From positions 1 through 39,586 of the forward strand of contig JAQERH010000028.1 of assembly GCA_027698105.1 (NCBI GenBank): DNA of 39,586 nt, written 5' to 3'. The stretch is from Lachnospiraceae bacterium AM93-12TA. GTDB taxonomy: Bacteria; Bacillota; Clostridia; Lachnospirales; Lachnospiraceae. Positions 15,755-25,323 of the stretch are shown one piece after another. The notes beneath the pieces were generated by a model. That model was not told the origin of the DNA. It made no database searches and saw only the letters and a list, made by a program, of their open reading frames with translations. Every line of letters starts with the position of its first letter. The stretch's first letter is position 1. The translations under genes and the position numbers were made by a program.

Positions 15755-16648
15755 ATGGAACAGCATTTATCGCAGTACAGAATTTTTTATGCCGTTGCCA
15801 AGACGGGTAATATTTCAAAGGCCGCAAAGGAACTTTTTATCAGCCAGCCTGCTATCAGCAAAGCTGTCAGTAAGCTGGAGGAAAGTCTGGGACTTCCTCT
15901 GTTCACCAGAAACTCCAGAGGTGTGCAGCTTACAGTAGAAGGCCAGGTGCTTTTCAGCCATGTGAGCAATGCCTTTGACACATTAAACAGAGGAGAAAAT
16001 GAACTGCGCCGAATCAAGGATTTCAATATCGGCCAGCTGAAAATCGGAGTCAGCAACACACTCTGCAAGTACGTTCTCCTTCCTTATTTAAAGGGATTTG
16101 TGGAGCAGAATCCTCACGTTAAAATTACAATCGAAAGCCAGTCCACTGCAAAAACCGTCTCCATGCTGGAACAGCAGCAGCTGGATATCGGACTGGTAGC
16201 AGAGCCTAAGAGCAAGCGGAATTTAAAATTTCTGCCTGTGATGCAGATTAACGATGGCTTCGTATGTACAAAAAACTATCTGGAAAATCTGTTTCTGCGG
16301 GAAGGCCGGGATACGGACATTTTTTCTGAAGGAACCGTCATGCTTCTGGATCGGAATAACATGTCAAGAGGTCATGTAGATGCCTGGTTTGCAGAAAATA
16401 ATATTGAGCCCCGCCACATCCTGGAAGCCACTACCATGGATTTAATCATCGAATTTGCTAAAATCGGCCTTGGAATCGGCTGTGTCATCAAGGATTTTGT
16501 GCGGAAAGAGCTGGAGGAGGGAAGCCTCATTGAAATTCCCCTGGCTTCGCCTATCAGAAGAAGAACCATTGGATTTTCCTACAATCCTTCCTATCTGACT
16601 AAAACTACCAGCCAGTTTGTCAAGTTCTGTACGCCGGAGCAGAATTAA
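15755..16648 (+). CDS. LysR family regulator, divergent from leuCD
   Basis: A 297-aa LysR-type transcription factor. The winged helix-turn-helix is N-terminal (YAVAKTGNISKAAKELFISQPAISKAVSKLE, residues about 11-41), followed by LGLPLFTRNSRGVQLT. The effector-binding domain starts near residue 92 (QLKIGVSNTLCKYVLLPYL). It diverges from leuC, so control of the leucine operon, perhaps in response to a pathway intermediate, is the natural inference. The co-effector cannot be read from the sequence. A terminator shared with ilvC follows. Confidence 0.88.
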   Translation: MEQHLSQYRIFYAVAKTGNISKAAKELFISQPAISKAVSKLEESLGLPLFTRNSRGVQLTVEGQVLFSHVSNAFDTLNRGENELRRIKDFNIGQLKIGVSNTLCKYVLLPYLKGFVEQNPHVKITIESQSTAKTVSMLEQQQLDIGLVAEPKSKRNLKFLPVMQINDGFVCTKNYLENLFLREGRDTDIFSEGTVMLLDRNNMSRGHVDAWFAENNIEPRHILEATTMDLIIEFAKIGLGIGCVIKDFVRKELEEGSLIEIPLASPIRRRTIGFSYNPSYLTKTTSQFVKFCTPEQN

Positions 16649-16673
16649 AGGAAACGCAGGAACTGCGTATATG

Positions 16674-16719
16674 AAAGCGGAGACCGCCCTTCCATTTCTG
16701 GAAGAGAAGCCTCCGCTTT
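16674..16719. terminator. Bidirectional terminator, lysR / ilvC
   Basis: AAAGCGGAG (16674-16682) pairs with CTCCGCTTT (16711-16719), with an inner CTTCCA/TGGAAG stem. It lies between the convergent regulator and ilvC genes; T-runs are modest on both sides. Confidence 0.7.
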
Positions 16720-16768
16720 ATACATTCACACACACATTCGTTTTTATTTGATTCTGTTTGTTCTGATC

Positions 16769-17827
<1,059 letters not shown>

Positions 17828-17839
17828 TCAGCTTCAAAA

Positions 17840-18340
17840 CTACGGAAGGTATCTCACGTCCTCCGCACCTCTTGAAAGTCCCGTTACTCCTGTTCTGGCC
17901 AGCTCTAAAATCTCATAATCCTCCAGCAGATTGATCATCGCATCCAGCTTGGACTGATCTCCTGTCAGCATCACTGTCACGGATTCCTTTCCCACATCCA
18001 CAACAGAGGCACGGAAAATCTCGGCAATAGCGTTAATCGCCATACGCTCATTCGCGTTAGCCCTCACCTTTACCAGAATCAGTTCCCGGTAAACAGAATG
18101 GCCTGACCGGAGTTCCTTAATATCATGGACGTCCTCCAGCTTTCTAAGCTGCTTCTCAATCTGTTCCAGAATCTCCTGGTCACCCAGGGAAACAACTGTC
18201 ATCCTGGAATACTTGGGATCTGCCGTCTCACCAACAGTGAGACTCTCAATGTTATAGCCGCGGCGGCTGAACAGCCCGGCCACACGGCTCAGTACACCTG
18301 CTGTATTGTCTACCAGCAGAGATAATACTATTCTGCTCAT
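17840..18340 (-). CDS. ilvH: Acetolactate synthase small (regulatory) subunit
   Basis: A 166-aa ACT-domain regulatory subunit of acetohydroxyacid synthase, which confers valine feedback and raises activity of the large subunit. The N-terminal ACT domain reads LLVDNTAGVLSRVAGLFSRRGYNIESL (residues about 7-33); the C-terminal domain covers residues 80-160. It is the first gene behind a near-consensus promoter, and ilvC follows. The catalytic large subunit (ilvB) is not adjacent and must be elsewhere. Confidence 0.95.
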   Translation of the reverse strand: MSRIVLSLLVDNTAGVLSRVAGLFSRRGYNIESLTVGETADPKYSRMTVVSLGDQEILEQIEKQLRKLEDVHDIKELRSGHSVYRELILVKVRANANERMAINAIAEIFRASVVDVGKESVTVMLTGDQSKLDAMINLLEDYEILELARTGVTGLSRGAEDVRYLP

Positions 18341-18424
18341 GCCCTTACCTGCCTTTTCTTTTCAAACGGCTCCAGCCTGCCTGCTGTCGCAAACTACAGG
18401 CAAACCTCACCGGGTTTATCAACA

Positions 18425-18453
18425 ATAATAGCAATCAAATGGTCTTTTGTCAA
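18425..18453 (-). promoter_or_regulatory. Sigma-A promoter of ilvH-ilvC
   Basis: Minus strand TTGACA (18448-18453), exactly 17 bases, TATTAT (18425-18430). The leader of about 78 nt contains a small hairpin but no T-box or attenuator-like signature. Confidence 0.8.
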
Positions 18454-18498
18454 TTAATTAAAAGGAATAGGACCTATTACCTGAAGATATAGGTGGAA

Positions 18499-19449
18499 TT
18501 AAATCCTGCTGTGTTTAAAGGCCATCTTCATTTCACTTCCCACACTGATGGAGGAGCTGTCCTCTGGAATCTCATCTTTGTGATACCATCCAGCCTCAGA
18601 AAGCTCGTCTTCCTCCAGGCGGATAGTATCGTCTCCGTCCAGCTCTGCGAAAAAGCCGATCATCTCTGTATCTGTAAAGGCCCAGGGCTGACTCTTATAA
18701 TAGCGGATATTCTTTACCTTTAGCCCTACCTCCTCCATGACTTCCCGGCGCACCGTCTCCTCAAAGGTTTCTCCAATTTCCACGAAGCCTGCGATCAGGG
18801 CATAGCCCCTGTAGGCCCTCCCCTTGTACCGGGACATTAAAAGCCTGTCTCCATCTGTTACCGCCACAATCACAGCCGGGCAGATTTTAGGATATTCAAT
18901 ATGGCCGCATCTGGAGCATACCAGCGCCCGCTCTGTCCTGCTGTCTTCTGTTCTGCTTCCGCAGCAGCCGCAAAATTTCCGGCTTTCCTTCCACCGGAAC
19001 AGCTGAACTGCTGTGACCGCCGCAAAGGCCTGGTATTCCGGCTGCATAATCCTGAAGTAGGCTGTGCCCTGAAAAGAAAGCTTCTGTTCCCCTTCTAGCT
19101 TTAGCGCCGGGTCTCCTTCTGCGCTTCTCACCATAAAATAAGGGATTTCATCAATAGAAAATAAGTATTCTGCCCGTTTGGAAAGCTCCGGAATCAGGCC
19201 TGTCTCTTCCGCCTGCGCCGCTGTCATCAGTTCCAGGGCATCCGGCGCCGGAAGGGTCTGGGCAGAGGCGAAAATCTTCTCCCTGTAATCTTTTTCTTCT
19301 CTTTCTTCCTGCTGTTCTCCGCTTTTCTCTGCCTCTCTGCTTTTCAGCAGAATGGTTCCCTGATGAATATACAGCAGAAAGCTGTTCTTTGTAAGTTCTG
19401 GCTGTTTAAAAGAATTGTCATATTGATGTGGTAAAATATCCTGTATCAT
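18499..19449 (-). CDS. nudC: NAD(+) diphosphatase / NADH pyrophosphatase
   Basis: A 316-aa NudC-type Nudix hydrolase that cleaves NAD(H) to NMN(H) and AMP; the family also removes NAD caps from RNA. A four-cysteine zinc ribbon (CGCC...CSRC, about residues 160-183) precedes the Nudix box, seen as GFVEIGETFEETVRREVMEE (about residues 220-239). The downstream NudC signature SQPW is present as SQPWAF. A charged low-complexity insert lies at about residues 38-55. The start follows AGGAGAAACATCT. It sits between ilvH and a HisK-type gene, both minus strand, with no sign of functional linkage. Confidence 0.93.
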   Translation of the reverse strand: MIQDILPHQYDNSFKQPELTKNSFLLYIHQGTILLKSREAEKSGEQQEEREEKDYREKIFASAQTLPAPDALELMTAAQAEETGLIPELSKRAEYLFSIDEIPYFMVRSAEGDPALKLEGEQKLSFQGTAYFRIMQPEYQAFAAVTAVQLFRWKESRKFCGCCGSRTEDSRTERALVCSRCGHIEYPKICPAVIVAVTDGDRLLMSRYKGRAYRGYALIAGFVEIGETFEETVRREVMEEVGLKVKNIRYYKSQPWAFTDTEMIGFFAELDGDDTIRLEEDELSEAGWYHKDEIPEDSSSISVGSEMKMAFKHSRI

Positions 19450-19527
19450 AGATGTTTCTCCTGTTTTTTCATTCTGTTTTCTGCCCGTGCACTGCCTTTC
19501 CTCTTGTTTTCATGCCAGGCTCAAAAG

Positions 19528-20316
19528 CTAAATCGGGTAAAATTCCGGCTCCATCCGGCAAAAACTACACAGGCTGTCAAAGCCCAGTTCCTTGAGTCTT
19601 TTCTTCACCTGTAGGAAATGATCTCCCAGCTGCTCCGGTCTGTGGGCATCGGAACCCAACGTAAGAATCCTTCCGCCCATACGGCGGTACAGCTTCAAAA
19701 TATCCTCTGACGGCGTCAAATCTCCTATCTGATAGCGAAAGCACGAGGTATTGACCTCAATCCCTTTTCCCTGACGGATTACCTGGTCTAAAATCTCTTC
19801 CACAAGGGGACGGGATTTCTGAAACGGCCAGTGCCCCTGTCTGTCATAGCGCAGTATCATGTCCAGATGCCCCAGAACGCTGTAGTTGTCAAACTGCCTG
19901 ATTACGTTAAGGATTTCCCGGTAATAGCCTTCATTGTACTCTCTCTGGCTTTTTCCTTTCTGATATGCCTGATTATCAAATTCCAGATTATCTACCTGAT
20001 GGCAGGATAAAATGATAAAATCAAAGGGTTCTCTCCCGACGTCCTTCTGATAATCTGAAATTGTGTGAGTCTGAATGCCAAACTCAGCGCCATATCTCAG
20101 GCGAATCTGCCCTCCATAAAGTTCCTGAAGGCGCTCCATCTCCGCCTTAATATCCCTATATGGAAATCTTCCCGCCTCGTTTCTCACTCCGTAGTCTGCG
20201 TGATCTGTAAAGCACAGCTCCTCAATTCCAGCTTCTATGGCCGCCTTTACCTGGGTCTCCATAGAAGTCTGACAATCCCAGCTGAAATCAGAATGGACAT
20301 GGTAATCTGCAAACAT
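19528..20316 (-). CDS. Histidinol-phosphatase, PHP type (HisK-like)
   Basis: A 262-aa PHP-domain phosphatase of the HisJ/HisK family, which in Firmicutes dephosphorylates histidinol phosphate in histidine synthesis. The metal motifs are intact: DYHVHSDFSWDC (HxH), CFTDHADYG (TDH), GAEFG, ILSCHQVDN, GHLDM and the terminal GSDAH. Length is normal. It starts after GCAGGAGGAAAGAAC. No other his genes are nearby, so the substrate is inferred from family only. It contrasts with the second PHP protein in this window (27323-28006), where several of the same positions are lost. Confidence 0.87.
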   Translation of the reverse strand: MFADYHVHSDFSWDCQTSMETQVKAAIEAGIEELCFTDHADYGVRNEAGRFPYRDIKAEMERLQELYGGQIRLRYGAEFGIQTHTISDYQKDVGREPFDFIILSCHQVDNLEFDNQAYQKGKSQREYNEGYYREILNVIRQFDNYSVLGHLDMILRYDRQGHWPFQKSRPLVEEILDQVIRQGKGIEVNTSCFRYQIGDLTPSEDILKLYRRMGGRILTLGSDAHRPEQLGDHFLQVKKRLKELGFDSLCSFCRMEPEFYPI

Positions 20317-20476
20317 GTTCTTTCCTCCTGCGGCTTCTTCCGCACATCATCCTTCTTAAGCTTTTCTTCTCGTATCCTACCACGAATCACATCTTTCCTC
20401 AATCCTGTTTTGCAGAATTTTCTGCAGGTTTTCCCAGCGTTCTCCTCTGAATTCTGGAAATTTTTTATTCATCATA

Positions 20477-20522
20477 GACAAAAACAATGCGGGGGCTATT
20501 AAACCTCCGCATTGTTTTTGTC
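20477..20522 (-). terminator. Strong hairpin after pgsA-like gene
   Basis: GACAAAAACAATGCGG pairs with its complement across an 8-nt loop (20477-20495/20504-20522, one mismatch). It lies downstream of the pgsA-degV unit and also in the upstream region of the HisK-type gene. Confidence 0.65.
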
Positions 20523-20540
20523 CAACAGGCATCTTTTACC

Positions 20541-20609
20541 TTACTTTGTGGCAAAACGATTCATAAAGAAGTCGGTAAATGCAGCCAGCTCCTCATCCTG
20601 TGAAAGCAG
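20541..20609 (-). pseudogene. Open 22-codon tail directly after the pgsA stop
   Basis: Immediately after the pgsA stop, the same minus-strand frame continues open for 22 codons, ending FTDFFMNRFATK and a TAA. It has no start codon or ribosome binding site of its own, but its composition looks protein-like (QDEELAAFTDFF). It could be the 3' remnant of a deleted gene or a read-through extension. I do not recognise the parent protein. Confidence 0.3.
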
Positions 20610-21179
20610 TTATTCTCCACTCTGCCTGTCTGCTTCCTGTTTCATCTGCCTGAATACAGGAATATAGTTTAAAAGAGCGAAGATCATCACTGCCATCATA
20701 ACGAGAATCAGACTGTTTACCCAGAAAAGAGGCAGATGGGGGAATAAAAACAGCATCAGCAGTCCTGCAAAAAGGACGGCTGTACACACCTTTCCAAACC
20801 ACATGGCTCCGTTCAGCTTTTTCCCCTTTTTCAGGAGCACAGCTCCCATGACCGCCATATACCCTTCCTTTACAATCAGAAGAAGGATCAGCGCCCACAT
20901 AAGCGGATAACGGACCGCCAGGCACAGAGCCAGCGCACCGTGAGTCATCTTGTCCGCCACTGGATCCAGAAGTTTTCCAAGCTCTGTAACCATATTGAAT
21001 TTTCTGGCTATCTTTCCATCAAACAGATCGGTAAGACTGGACAGCAGCACCACTGCCGAGGCCTCCAGATACATCTTCTTTCCTATGTATAAATAACAGA
21101 ACACAGGAATCATTAAAATACGAAAGTATCCCATCAGATTGGGAATGGAAAAAATCTCCTTTTTGCTGAATCGTTTCAT
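20610..21179 (-). CDS. CDP-alcohol phosphatidyltransferase (PgsA-like)
   Basis: A 189-aa integral membrane enzyme of the CDP-alcohol phosphatidyltransferase family. The defining active-site motif is complete: DLFDGKIARK, then GKLLDPVADK (about residues 51-80), giving the DxxDGxxAR...GxxxDxxxD pattern that binds CDP-diacylglycerol and metal. Several hydrophobic helices follow. The closest common role is phosphatidylglycerophosphate synthase, but the family also includes cardiolipin-type and other head-group transferases, so the acceptor is uncertain. It begins 33 bases after degV and probably shares its transcript, a plausible lipid-metabolism pair. Confidence 0.85.
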   Translation of the reverse strand: MKRFSKKEIFSIPNLMGYFRILMIPVFCYLYIGKKMYLEASAVVLLSSLTDLFDGKIARKFNMVTELGKLLDPVADKMTHGALALCLAVRYPLMWALILLLIVKEGYMAVMGAVLLKKGKKLNGAMWFGKVCTAVLFAGLLMLFLFPHLPLFWVNSLILVMMAVMIFALLNYIPVFRQMKQEADRQSGE

Positions 21180-21212
21180 GGAACACCTCTTTTCTGCTCT
21201 GCTTCTCTGTTT

Positions 21213-22046
21213 CTACCGCTCAATATACTGGATGGCAATGCAGCCTGGCCCTCCCTGGGCCACAAATACAGGACTCAGATCCATGATATGGATTTCCAGC
21301 CCGGCAAAAGCCTGGCTAAGCATCTCCCGAACCTTTTCTGCCTCCTGAAGGGCGGCAGCATGAACCACATAGGCAATATGCCGTTCACAGACTCCTGCCT
21401 TTTTCATGTGATCAATAATCCCGTTTACCGCTGCGGACATGGTTCGCTTTACAAAACACTTGTCAATCCGCTTTCCATCCTCTGTCAGCTTCATCACTGG
21501 CTTGAGCCGCAGCACAGAGCCCAGAGCCGCAGCCACTGGCGTCAGACGGCCTCCCCGTCTCAGGAAAGAAAAATCCTGGGGAATCAGGAACGATTCTGTG
21601 CGGGCAGCCGCCTGCTCCAGCCACTGAATCATCTGTGCAAGGCTTTTTCTCTCTTCTTTCATTCTCTGAACCGTCTCCACCATATACCGGTGTGGGCCGC
21701 ACAGGGTTCTGCTGTTAAAGACTGTGATTCTGTCTCCATTCTCAACCATTCCCTTAGCGCTGCAGGCTCCCTGATAAGTGCCTGAAAGACCGTCTGCAAT
21801 GGCAATATTTAAAATATCTGCTTCCGGATAGCGCTCATATGCCTCCACCACGTCTCCAATCGGCGGCTGGGAGGAACGGGGAACCTGTCCCTCTCCAATC
21901 CGCCGATAAAATTCTTCCATATCGATCTGTAAATCTCTGCCTTCCATATCCCCGATGTTTACACACAGGGGAATCGCCTCAAATCCTGCCGCCCTTGCCT
22001 CTTCCTCTGTATACAATACAGAAGAATCTGTTATTATCTCCACCAC
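21213..22046 (-). CDS. DegV family fatty-acid-binding protein
   Basis: A 277-aa DegV/FakB-type protein that binds a fatty acid and presents it to a FakA-type kinase in exogenous fatty-acid incorporation. Family motifs are ITDSSV at the N-terminus, SSQPPIGD (about residues 58-65), IADGLSGTYQ (about residues 82-91), FLRRGGRL and the C-terminal GGPGCIAI. It starts with GTG after GGAGGAATTTGGC. FakA itself is not in the window. Co-location with a phospholipid synthase supports a lipid role. Confidence 0.92.
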   Translation of the reverse strand: MVEIITDSSVLYTEEEARAAGFEAIPLCVNIGDMEGRDLQIDMEEFYRRIGEGQVPRSSQPPIGDVVEAYERYPEADILNIAIADGLSGTYQGACSAKGMVENGDRITVFNSRTLCGPHRYMVETVQRMKEERKSLAQMIQWLEQAAARTESFLIPQDFSFLRRGGRLTPVAAALGSVLRLKPVMKLTEDGKRIDKCFVKRTMSAAVNGIIDHMKKAGVCERHIAYVVHAAALQEAEKVREMLSQAFAGLEIHIMDLSPVFVAQGGPGCIAIQYIER

Positions 22047-22159
22047 GCCAAATTCCTCCGATTTACTATCTAGTTTTTAAAACCACTTATTATAGTTTGC
22101 AATATTTGTCGGAATTTGTCAATAGTGTCTCCAGGGAATCCATGCCAATTCCCAGGATC

Positions 22160-22741
22160 CTAATCTTCAAACAGAATAAATGCTCTGGAAGCGGGATTGA
22201 CCTTTACAGTAATATCTCTTACTGCTTCCAGCCGGTAGCTGGCAAAGCTCTTGTTTTTCAAATCCTCAATGATCTGAGCCTTGGCCTCCATCCAGATGGG
22301 AAAGTCTGTATAGCTTCTCCAGTTCAGAACCAGACTTCCCTGAACAGCCTGTTTCTGTTCTGTCTCCTGAGTATCTTTTACAGAGCCTTCCTCTTCAAAG
22401 GTGTCCTCCTCAAGCTCTGTAAAGTGAAGAAATGGCTCTGCCAAATCTGGATTACAGGTAATTTCAAACCGCACTGTTCCCTCCGGAACCGATGGATCCT
22501 CCAAAAGCTCCAGTACATCCTGCACATAGTAGCTGTACTGGCTGGGAAAAATCTGTACTGCCCCCTTTTCTGGTGAAAACTCATAATCAAGATTTGTCTT
22601 TGTCATATTCTCCTGCCCCAGAACGCGCTCCCCCAGATAGGTGAAGGAAGAATATTCTCCAATCGCAGTACCTGCTCCGATACCGCTTACCAGCACTCCG
22701 GCCAGAAATGTTCCCAGCAAAATTTTCTGTACTCTACGCAT
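22160..22741 (-). CDS. Membrane-anchored protein of PadR-HAAS operon, function unknown
   Basis: A 193-aa protein with an N-terminal hydrophobic segment (residues about 6-28, KILLGTFLAGVLVSGIGAGTA) and an extracytoplasmic, acidic, beta-rich remainder without a motif I recognise. It overlaps the HAAS-domain gene by 8 bases, so the two are translationally coupled. In similar operons the third gene is often an adhesin-like beta-helix protein; this one is short and I cannot confirm that relationship. No clear terminator follows before degV, whose coding starts 113 bases downstream. Confidence 0.7.
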   Translation of the reverse strand: MRRVQKILLGTFLAGVLVSGIGAGTAIGEYSSFTYLGERVLGQENMTKTNLDYEFSPEKGAVQIFPSQYSYYVQDVLELLEDPSVPEGTVRFEITCNPDLAEPFLHFTELEEDTFEEEGSVKDTQETEQKQAVQGSLVLNWRSYTDFPIWMEAKAQIIEDLKNKSFASYRLEAVRDITVKVNPASRAFILFED

Positions 22742-23564
22742 AGTATCTGTCCTCCTCTTCCTGCCTGTCGGGAATTTCCTCCTTGTTTCGATTCCGTCTC
22801 CATAGAAATGTCAGACCCAGACCAGCCGCTGAAAACAGGCTTAGATTCACTCCCACAGCTCCAATGGCTGCTCCGGCCAGAGGATACCCTTGAAACAGCA
22901 GGACTGCCAGCACTCCCAGGCCGAACAGGCTAAAGAGGCCAAAGCTTCCGCAAATCAGAGCAAAGAAAATCCAGAATACGTTCCACCCTGCCTTAGTGCA
23001 CCACAGCGCCACAGTCCAGATGTTTCGGCAACACCAATGCGCCATCCTCACACTCTGTATAAACAGCCGCCGGAAAAAATATCCCATCCTTCTCCACAGA
23101 CGGTTCGCCTTTAAGCCCATGGAATATAAAAATCCATTGCTGCTTCCTGCATTTTCTCTTTCTTTTTTCCTGGGCGCCTCTTCCTGGGAAACAAATGTCT
23201 TTTTCCTGCCTAAAAGCTTAAAAAACCAGGCCCTGAACCGCATGATCTGTCTTCGCGCAGCCTGTCGGCCAGAATCCCACAGCCGGGCCAGACGATGCCA
23301 GAGGCTGCTTTTTTCTTTTGCTTCTCCTTTTTTCTCTTCACTGTTCCCGGCTTCATAATCTGCTCTCACATGATAGGCTTCCAAAATCTCTGCTGTCAGT
23401 TCTTTCCGATTGCCAAACTCGGCAATCGCCTCCTCTTCTGTCAGGCCGCTCTTCACCTTCATATCAATATGCTGCTCATACTCATCCATAATGTCATTCA
23501 GCTCTGTCTCCTGAAGCACGGAAAGCGATGATCTGAGTTCTTCTAAAAATGTCTTTTTATCCAT
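22734..23564 (-). CDS. HAAS (DUF1700) domain membrane protein
   Basis: A 276-aa protein with the N-terminal HAAS signalling domain (DKKTFLEELRSSLSVLQETE...DEYEQHIDMKVKSGLTEEEAIAEFG, residues about 2-50). A basic linker follows (about 65-160), then two or three transmembrane helices (about 178-255). HAAS proteins are typically encoded with a PadR regulator, as here, and are thought to relay an envelope signal. The gene overlaps padR by 8 bases and the downstream gene by 8 bases, giving a compact three-gene operon. Confidence 0.85.
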   Translation of the reverse strand: MDKKTFLEELRSSLSVLQETELNDIMDEYEQHIDMKVKSGLTEEEAIAEFGNRKELTAEILEAYHVRADYEAGNSEEKKGEAKEKSSLWHRLARLWDSGRQAARRQIMRFRAWFFKLLGRKKTFVSQEEAPRKKERENAGSSNGFLYSMGLKANRLWRRMGYFFRRLFIQSVRMAHWCCRNIWTVALWCTKAGWNVFWIFFALICGSFGLFSLFGLGVLAVLLFQGYPLAGAAIGAVGVNLSLFSAAGLGLTFLWRRNRNKEEIPDRQEEEDRYYA

Positions 23565-23877
23565 GTCTGCACTCCTCCAAAAACTGTCCTACTCTTTCTG
23601 TCAGCTGATTCCACTCCGCCTCCAGGCTGTCACGGTACAAGATGCCTGCTGCTGTCAGGTGGTAATATTTACGCGGAGGACCTTCTGTGGACTCCCTCAG
23701 ATACGTTTCAAAATAATGCTCATTAGTCAGACGCTTTAAAAGCGGATAAATCGTACCCTCATTCACATCCACTACTTTCGATACCTCCTCCACCAGCTCG
23801 TAGCCGTACCGATCCCTGACGCGGACGGATTCCAGTACAATCAGCTCCAGAACACCCTTTTTAAACTGTGCGTTCAT
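23557..23877 (-). CDS. PadR family transcriptional regulator
   Basis: A 106-aa PadR-type winged-helix repressor. The signature runs from KKGVLELIVLESV through YGYELVEEVSKV and NEGTIYPLLKRL (residues about 35-52) to PPRKYYHLTAAG. It is the first gene of the PadR-HAAS operon, behind a promoter whose -10 lies in an AT-rich palindrome (23914-23928). Autorepression through that site is the likely control mode. Confidence 0.92.
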   Translation of the reverse strand: MNAQFKKGVLELIVLESVRVRDRYGYELVEEVSKVVDVNEGTIYPLLKRLTNEHYFETYLRESTEGPPRKYYHLTAAGILYRDSLEAEWNQLTERVGQFLEECRHG

Positions 23878-23913
23878 ATGCGTACTCTGCCTTTCTCCGG
23901 TATCTGTAGTTCT

Positions 23914-23950
23914 ATAATACTATATTATACCTACTACTATGTAATGTCAA
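23914..23950 (-). promoter_or_regulatory. padR promoter with palindromic operator
   Basis: Minus strand TTGACA (23945-23950) and TATAAT (23924-23929), spacer only 15 bases. The palindrome ATAATA-CTA-TATTAT (23914-23928) overlaps the -10 and is a candidate PadR binding site. The short spacer suggests a weak or regulated promoter. Confidence 0.55.
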
Positions 23951-24005
23951 GTAGCAGAGCGCGTCTCCTTTAAAAATATTTCATAAGAAAGGACGCTCCC
24001 GGCTG

Positions 24006-25277
24006 TCATCTGATAGAAACTGTTTTACTGATATTGATATAGATTTCATATTCTTCGCTGCCAGGTACACTGTAACGTGGAATATGAACCGGCCTGCGCC
24101 CTGACTGCATGATAAATACCTGATTCAGCGGAGCATAAAACATCTCTTCACAGGAACGCCCCATACACCTGGAGATGCTTTCGCAGGACTTATAGTCAAA
24201 GCCGCCTGGAAAATAGCAGTACACCGCACAGTTCTGCCGAATCCGGGAAGCCTCTTCCTTATAAACGGCCTCCAGCTGCTGATCCGACTGGAGCAGCATG
24301 ACTGCTGAAATTCCTGCAGAGTGGAAAAGGCCCATATCCTCTGCCCATCCCTGAATAGGAGCATTGCAGACAAAGGGATCAAAAATAAACCGGACTTCTC
24401 TGGGCAGTTCTCCGTCTGGACATTCTGCGGCATACTGAAGCAGCTGGCGTACCGTATCACGGTAAAATAAATTGGCATAATGCTGCCTGGAACGGTCGGA
24501 AGGGCTGGCAATGATAATCAGCGCTTCTTTGCTGTCTGCAAAATTTTTAACATGAAAGCGGGGCTTTGCTGCCATCATCTTCCGGATGGATTCAGGAAAT
24601 ACTGTGCTTAAAGCAGATGCCAGAATATCTCTGATGCGGGACGCCGCCTCATAAGGCAGACTCCGCCAGGCTCTGTATTCCCTGGCCGCGCTGCATCCCC
24701 TGACGGCCTCTTCCAGCTGCTCAAACAAGCTGTCTAACGGCGTTTTTACAGAATGCCCATTCTCCCTCTCCACAGGGATGAGCTGATCGAAAAAGCCCAG
24801 TACGGCAGGCATATTGACTCGTACCGCAGTCCCCAGAATACCTTCCGCAGCCATAAGGACTGCGGCAATCAGACTGTTCAGCAGCTGTCCTGCCTTCGCC
24901 TTCTCATAATTATCCTCTTTCCCAAACGCCTCATCCATCACATCTGCTGCCAGCGCTTCGATATCTTCATAGCCCTGCACAGACTGTATCGGATCAAAGC
25001 TTATGGTACTTTTGTCTGGGTGGTTCAGATTCATCATGCGAACCATATAGCCTTTCGTCTCCAGATACCTGGCTATGGTATACCCCTCTCGTTCTCTGGC
25101 GCAGCTTATAATCGGATTGCTGTGCTCTGACAGCATAAGTGTCGGAAAGACAACGCTGGTGCTTTTTCCGCAGCCGCCTGTACCGACAATCAGCGCATTT
25201 CCATTGGGCCTTGTTTTTCCAATCTCATCTCCAGACAGAATACAGCCTTCTCCTAAAACAAGCGGATCTCGTTTCAT
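24006..25277 (-). CDS. VirD4/TraG-like ATPase with degenerate Walker B
   Basis: A 423-aa protein matching the cytosolic ATPase domain of type IV coupling proteins, which pump DNA or protein into a secretion channel. Walker A is GTGGCGKST (residues 32-40). The family MLLQSDQQLE sensor segment (about 327-336) and a C-terminal YCYFPGG region are present. The Walker B region reads FIFDPF at about 298-302: the Asp remains but the usual following Glu is Pro, so ATP hydrolysis may be impaired. There are no N-terminal transmembrane helices. No relaxase, VirB4/VirB6 or integrase is nearby. It is the last gene of a unit with a HicA-like protein and a STAND-derived module protein, so it may serve a non-conjugative role. 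Confidence 0.82.
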   Translation of the reverse strand: MKRDPLVLGEGCILSGDEIGKTRPNGNALIVGTGGCGKSTSVVFPTLMLSEHSNPIISCAREREGYTIARYLETKGYMVRMMNLNHPDKSTISFDPIQSVQGYEDIEALAADVMDEAFGKEDNYEKAKAGQLLNSLIAAVLMAAEGILGTAVRVNMPAVLGFFDQLIPVERENGHSVKTPLDSLFEQLEEAVRGCSAAREYRAWRSLPYEAASRIRDILASALSTVFPESIRKMMAAKPRFHVKNFADSKEALIIIASPSDRSRQHYANLFYRDTVRQLLQYAAECPDGELPREVRFIFDPFVCNAPIQGWAEDMGLFHSAGISAVMLLQSDQQLEAVYKEEASRIRQNCAVYCYFPGGFDYKSCESISRCMGRSCEEMFYAPLNQVFIMQSGRRPVHIPRYSVPGSEEYEIYINISKTVSIR

Positions 25278-25323
25278 CCTGACACCTCCCTTGACCCGTC
25301 TGCTTATCCCTGTCTTTTACTTT

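Noticed and set aside
22047..22110. TTGACA/TATAAT promoter for degV
   Set aside because: Both hexamers exist on the minus strand but are 22 bases apart, too far for a standard sigma-A promoter.
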